Source of the DNA: Pisaster brevispinus
Taxonomy: Eukaryota; Echinodermata; Asteroidea; Forcipulatida; Asteriidae
Reading direction: 5' to 3'
DNA length: 64,000 nt
Assembly (NCBI GenBank): GCA_023634235.1
Contig: JAMKCF010000008.1
Span: 4,779,001-4,843,000, forward strand
The notes beneath the pieces were generated by a model. It had not been told where the DNA came from and ran no database searches. It saw only the letters and a list, made by a program, of their open reading frames with translations. The translations under genes were made by a program, and so were the position numbers. This document shows positions 62,560-64,000 of this stretch, in pieces (positions within the stretch are counted from its first letter, which is position 1; the number at the start of each line of letters is the position of its first letter).

Positions 62560-64000
62560 GCCATTAATAAATAGCTTTAACAAAAAAAGGGTACAAACTA
62601 TTAGAATTTGTGATTTTTCTGTCGCCGTTATTTTGAGAAATGTTCGAGGGCCACTCATTAGGCTGTTTAACTTTGCATGGCACCTAATCTCTTACACATA
62701 CTAAACTATTTAGGCTAATTTTCAAGAACCAGACCACGAGCTTCGAAAATTAAAAGCATAATAAATAGAAATACTTTGATTGGTGTTCAGCTTTATGCTT
62801 TGCATTATGTTTGTGTTGTGTGCATACCAGTTACCTTAAATTGTATATTATCTGCGCGTACGCCTACGCGTGGTATGATGGTGCCATGGCACCATCTGTC
62901 CTTGCCAAAAAATGCAAAACACTATACACAAAATAAACAGTTGATTTGAGAGTTCTCCGCACAACAAGCACATTGTGCTTAACATTATGCTTGTTTAGGG
63001 GCCGTTTATTCGCTAGTTCACAGAGCCGGTCTTTATATCACATGTTAATACACCCCCCTGTGACCAGTCTTCGACCAATCAGAGTGTGTAAACTCTGTGC
63101 GGTATTTATTAATATCCGATAATGTGTTATTTGCGATTATTGTAAGCAATAATGAGCTCATTATACATGGAATAATGAAGACAAACAGTTTCTTCCCACC
63201 ATCTTACTCCGCCCCTTAATCTAACAATCACCTGGATTGTCAATTCTTATAAAGTATGATAGTTTGCAATACATTCATTTTCATAATTTTTACTCAAGTT
63301 ATAAAATGGGCAGCATCCCCACCCTATGACACGCCCAACCATAAGGTTGGTACATTAAATGACAATATAGTATTTTGGACTATAAAATTGGCTAATGGAT
63401 TCTGCATGTTGTCTTTGGGAATACTGTCTACTGGGAATTATGAAAAATGCATCCCCCCCCCCCAACCCACCTGGCCCACCCTCTGGACTGGCAGCAACTT
63501 TTGTAATATGTTTGATATTTTGAACTAGCTGCAAGATGATAATAAATATAGCACTTTTTCATATACATACAATAAGAGCACACAGTAAACCCAACTCTCT
63601 TCCCATCCCCATAATAAGGTTATCTTTGATATACTAATAATAGTTTTGAGCTAATGTTTAATTGTTTGAGCATTCGCCTTCCACCCCTGCGTTCCCTACA
63701 TCTGTACTGTTATTAGGCCTACATATACATTTAGGTTGCAGAGATCCCTTGTCCATATGTCAAAACCATCAAACTAATAAACATCTTCTCGACCAATTAT
63801 AAGATAATGATCACCTTGCATGTTTATCGTTGACCATTACCGATAACTTAAAATCGATGGTATCCATTTAATATTGCTCTTAATGATGCACGGGCAATTC
63901 CATATCATTGGTGTACATGAACACAGCGAGCGAGGACGTTCGTCCGTGACATGACAGATTTGGATGCGCACAAATATTTCAATGTTTCAGCTTATGTTCT
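62560..64000. other. Spacer to the end of the window
   Basis: AT-rich with no supported exon. A patch at 63000-63165 (CGACCAATCAGAGTG, GGTATTTATTAATATC) and an 11-base C-run at 63453 are the only distinctive parts. The 90-codon frame at 63256-63528 crosses the C-run and is not recognised. Confidence 0.4.

Overview
The window is animal nuclear DNA. Genes are sparse, split by GT-AG introns, and buried in transposon debris, satellites and AT-rich spacer. A deuterostome invertebrate, most likely an echinoderm (sea star-like), fits best. That placement is an inference: it rests on the OSGEP exons, which read very close to vertebrate OSGEP, and on the repeat families, chiefly short inverted-repeat elements with GGGCCCAATTTCATAG ends and tRNA-derived SINEs. 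No species can be named from the sequence alone. There is nothing prokaryotic here, and no operon, CRISPR array or functional tRNA/rRNA gene.

The one gene identified with certainty is OSGEP (Kae1/TsaD family, the catalytic subunit of KEOPS). It lies on the + strand in 13 coding exons from 2950 to 11186. All splice phases agree and the product is 335 residues, the same length as human OSGEP. A non-coding 5' exon probably ends at 1977, and poly(A) signals lie at 11990 and 12060.

The rest by region: 12.0-14.7 kb, degenerate tandem repeats and small inverted-repeat elements. 16.3-22 kb, a possible poorly coding transcription unit in which a 78-bp minisatellite is flanked by two copies of one exon-like segment. 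22-25.2 kb, local duplications and AT-rich simple sequence. 25.3-26.5 kb, a possible two-exon minus-strand gene. 27-32 kb, a tandem family, GGGCCC elements and broken LINE reverse transcriptase pieces. 34.2-35.4 kb, two compact elements built from reiterated short motifs (GGTACGAAGTG, then GGGCGATCA). 38.7-39.1 kb, a frameshifted retroelement ORF1-like remnant. 44.2-52.3 kb, a possible minus-strand gene whose large intron holds a 36-bp minisatellite with a 900-bp higher-order repeat. 52.3-54.1 kb, a head-to-head plus-strand gene relic with Cys/His motifs and in-frame stops. 55.4-57.2 kb, weak first-exon candidates. 58-59.7 kb, near-perfect palindromes and a doubled SINE. 59.75-61.2 kb, a cluster of possible exons of an unrecognised gene. 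62.4 kb, another palindrome, then spacer to the end.

Only OSGEP and the repeats are firm. The other gene models rest on splice-site and reading-phase agreement seen by eye, and are scored accordingly. I found no clearly new biological system. The points most worth checking are the dispersed repeat carrying an exact histone-type 3' stem-loop, the motif-reiterated elements at 34-35 kb, and the exon/minisatellite arrangement at 18.6-21.9 kb.
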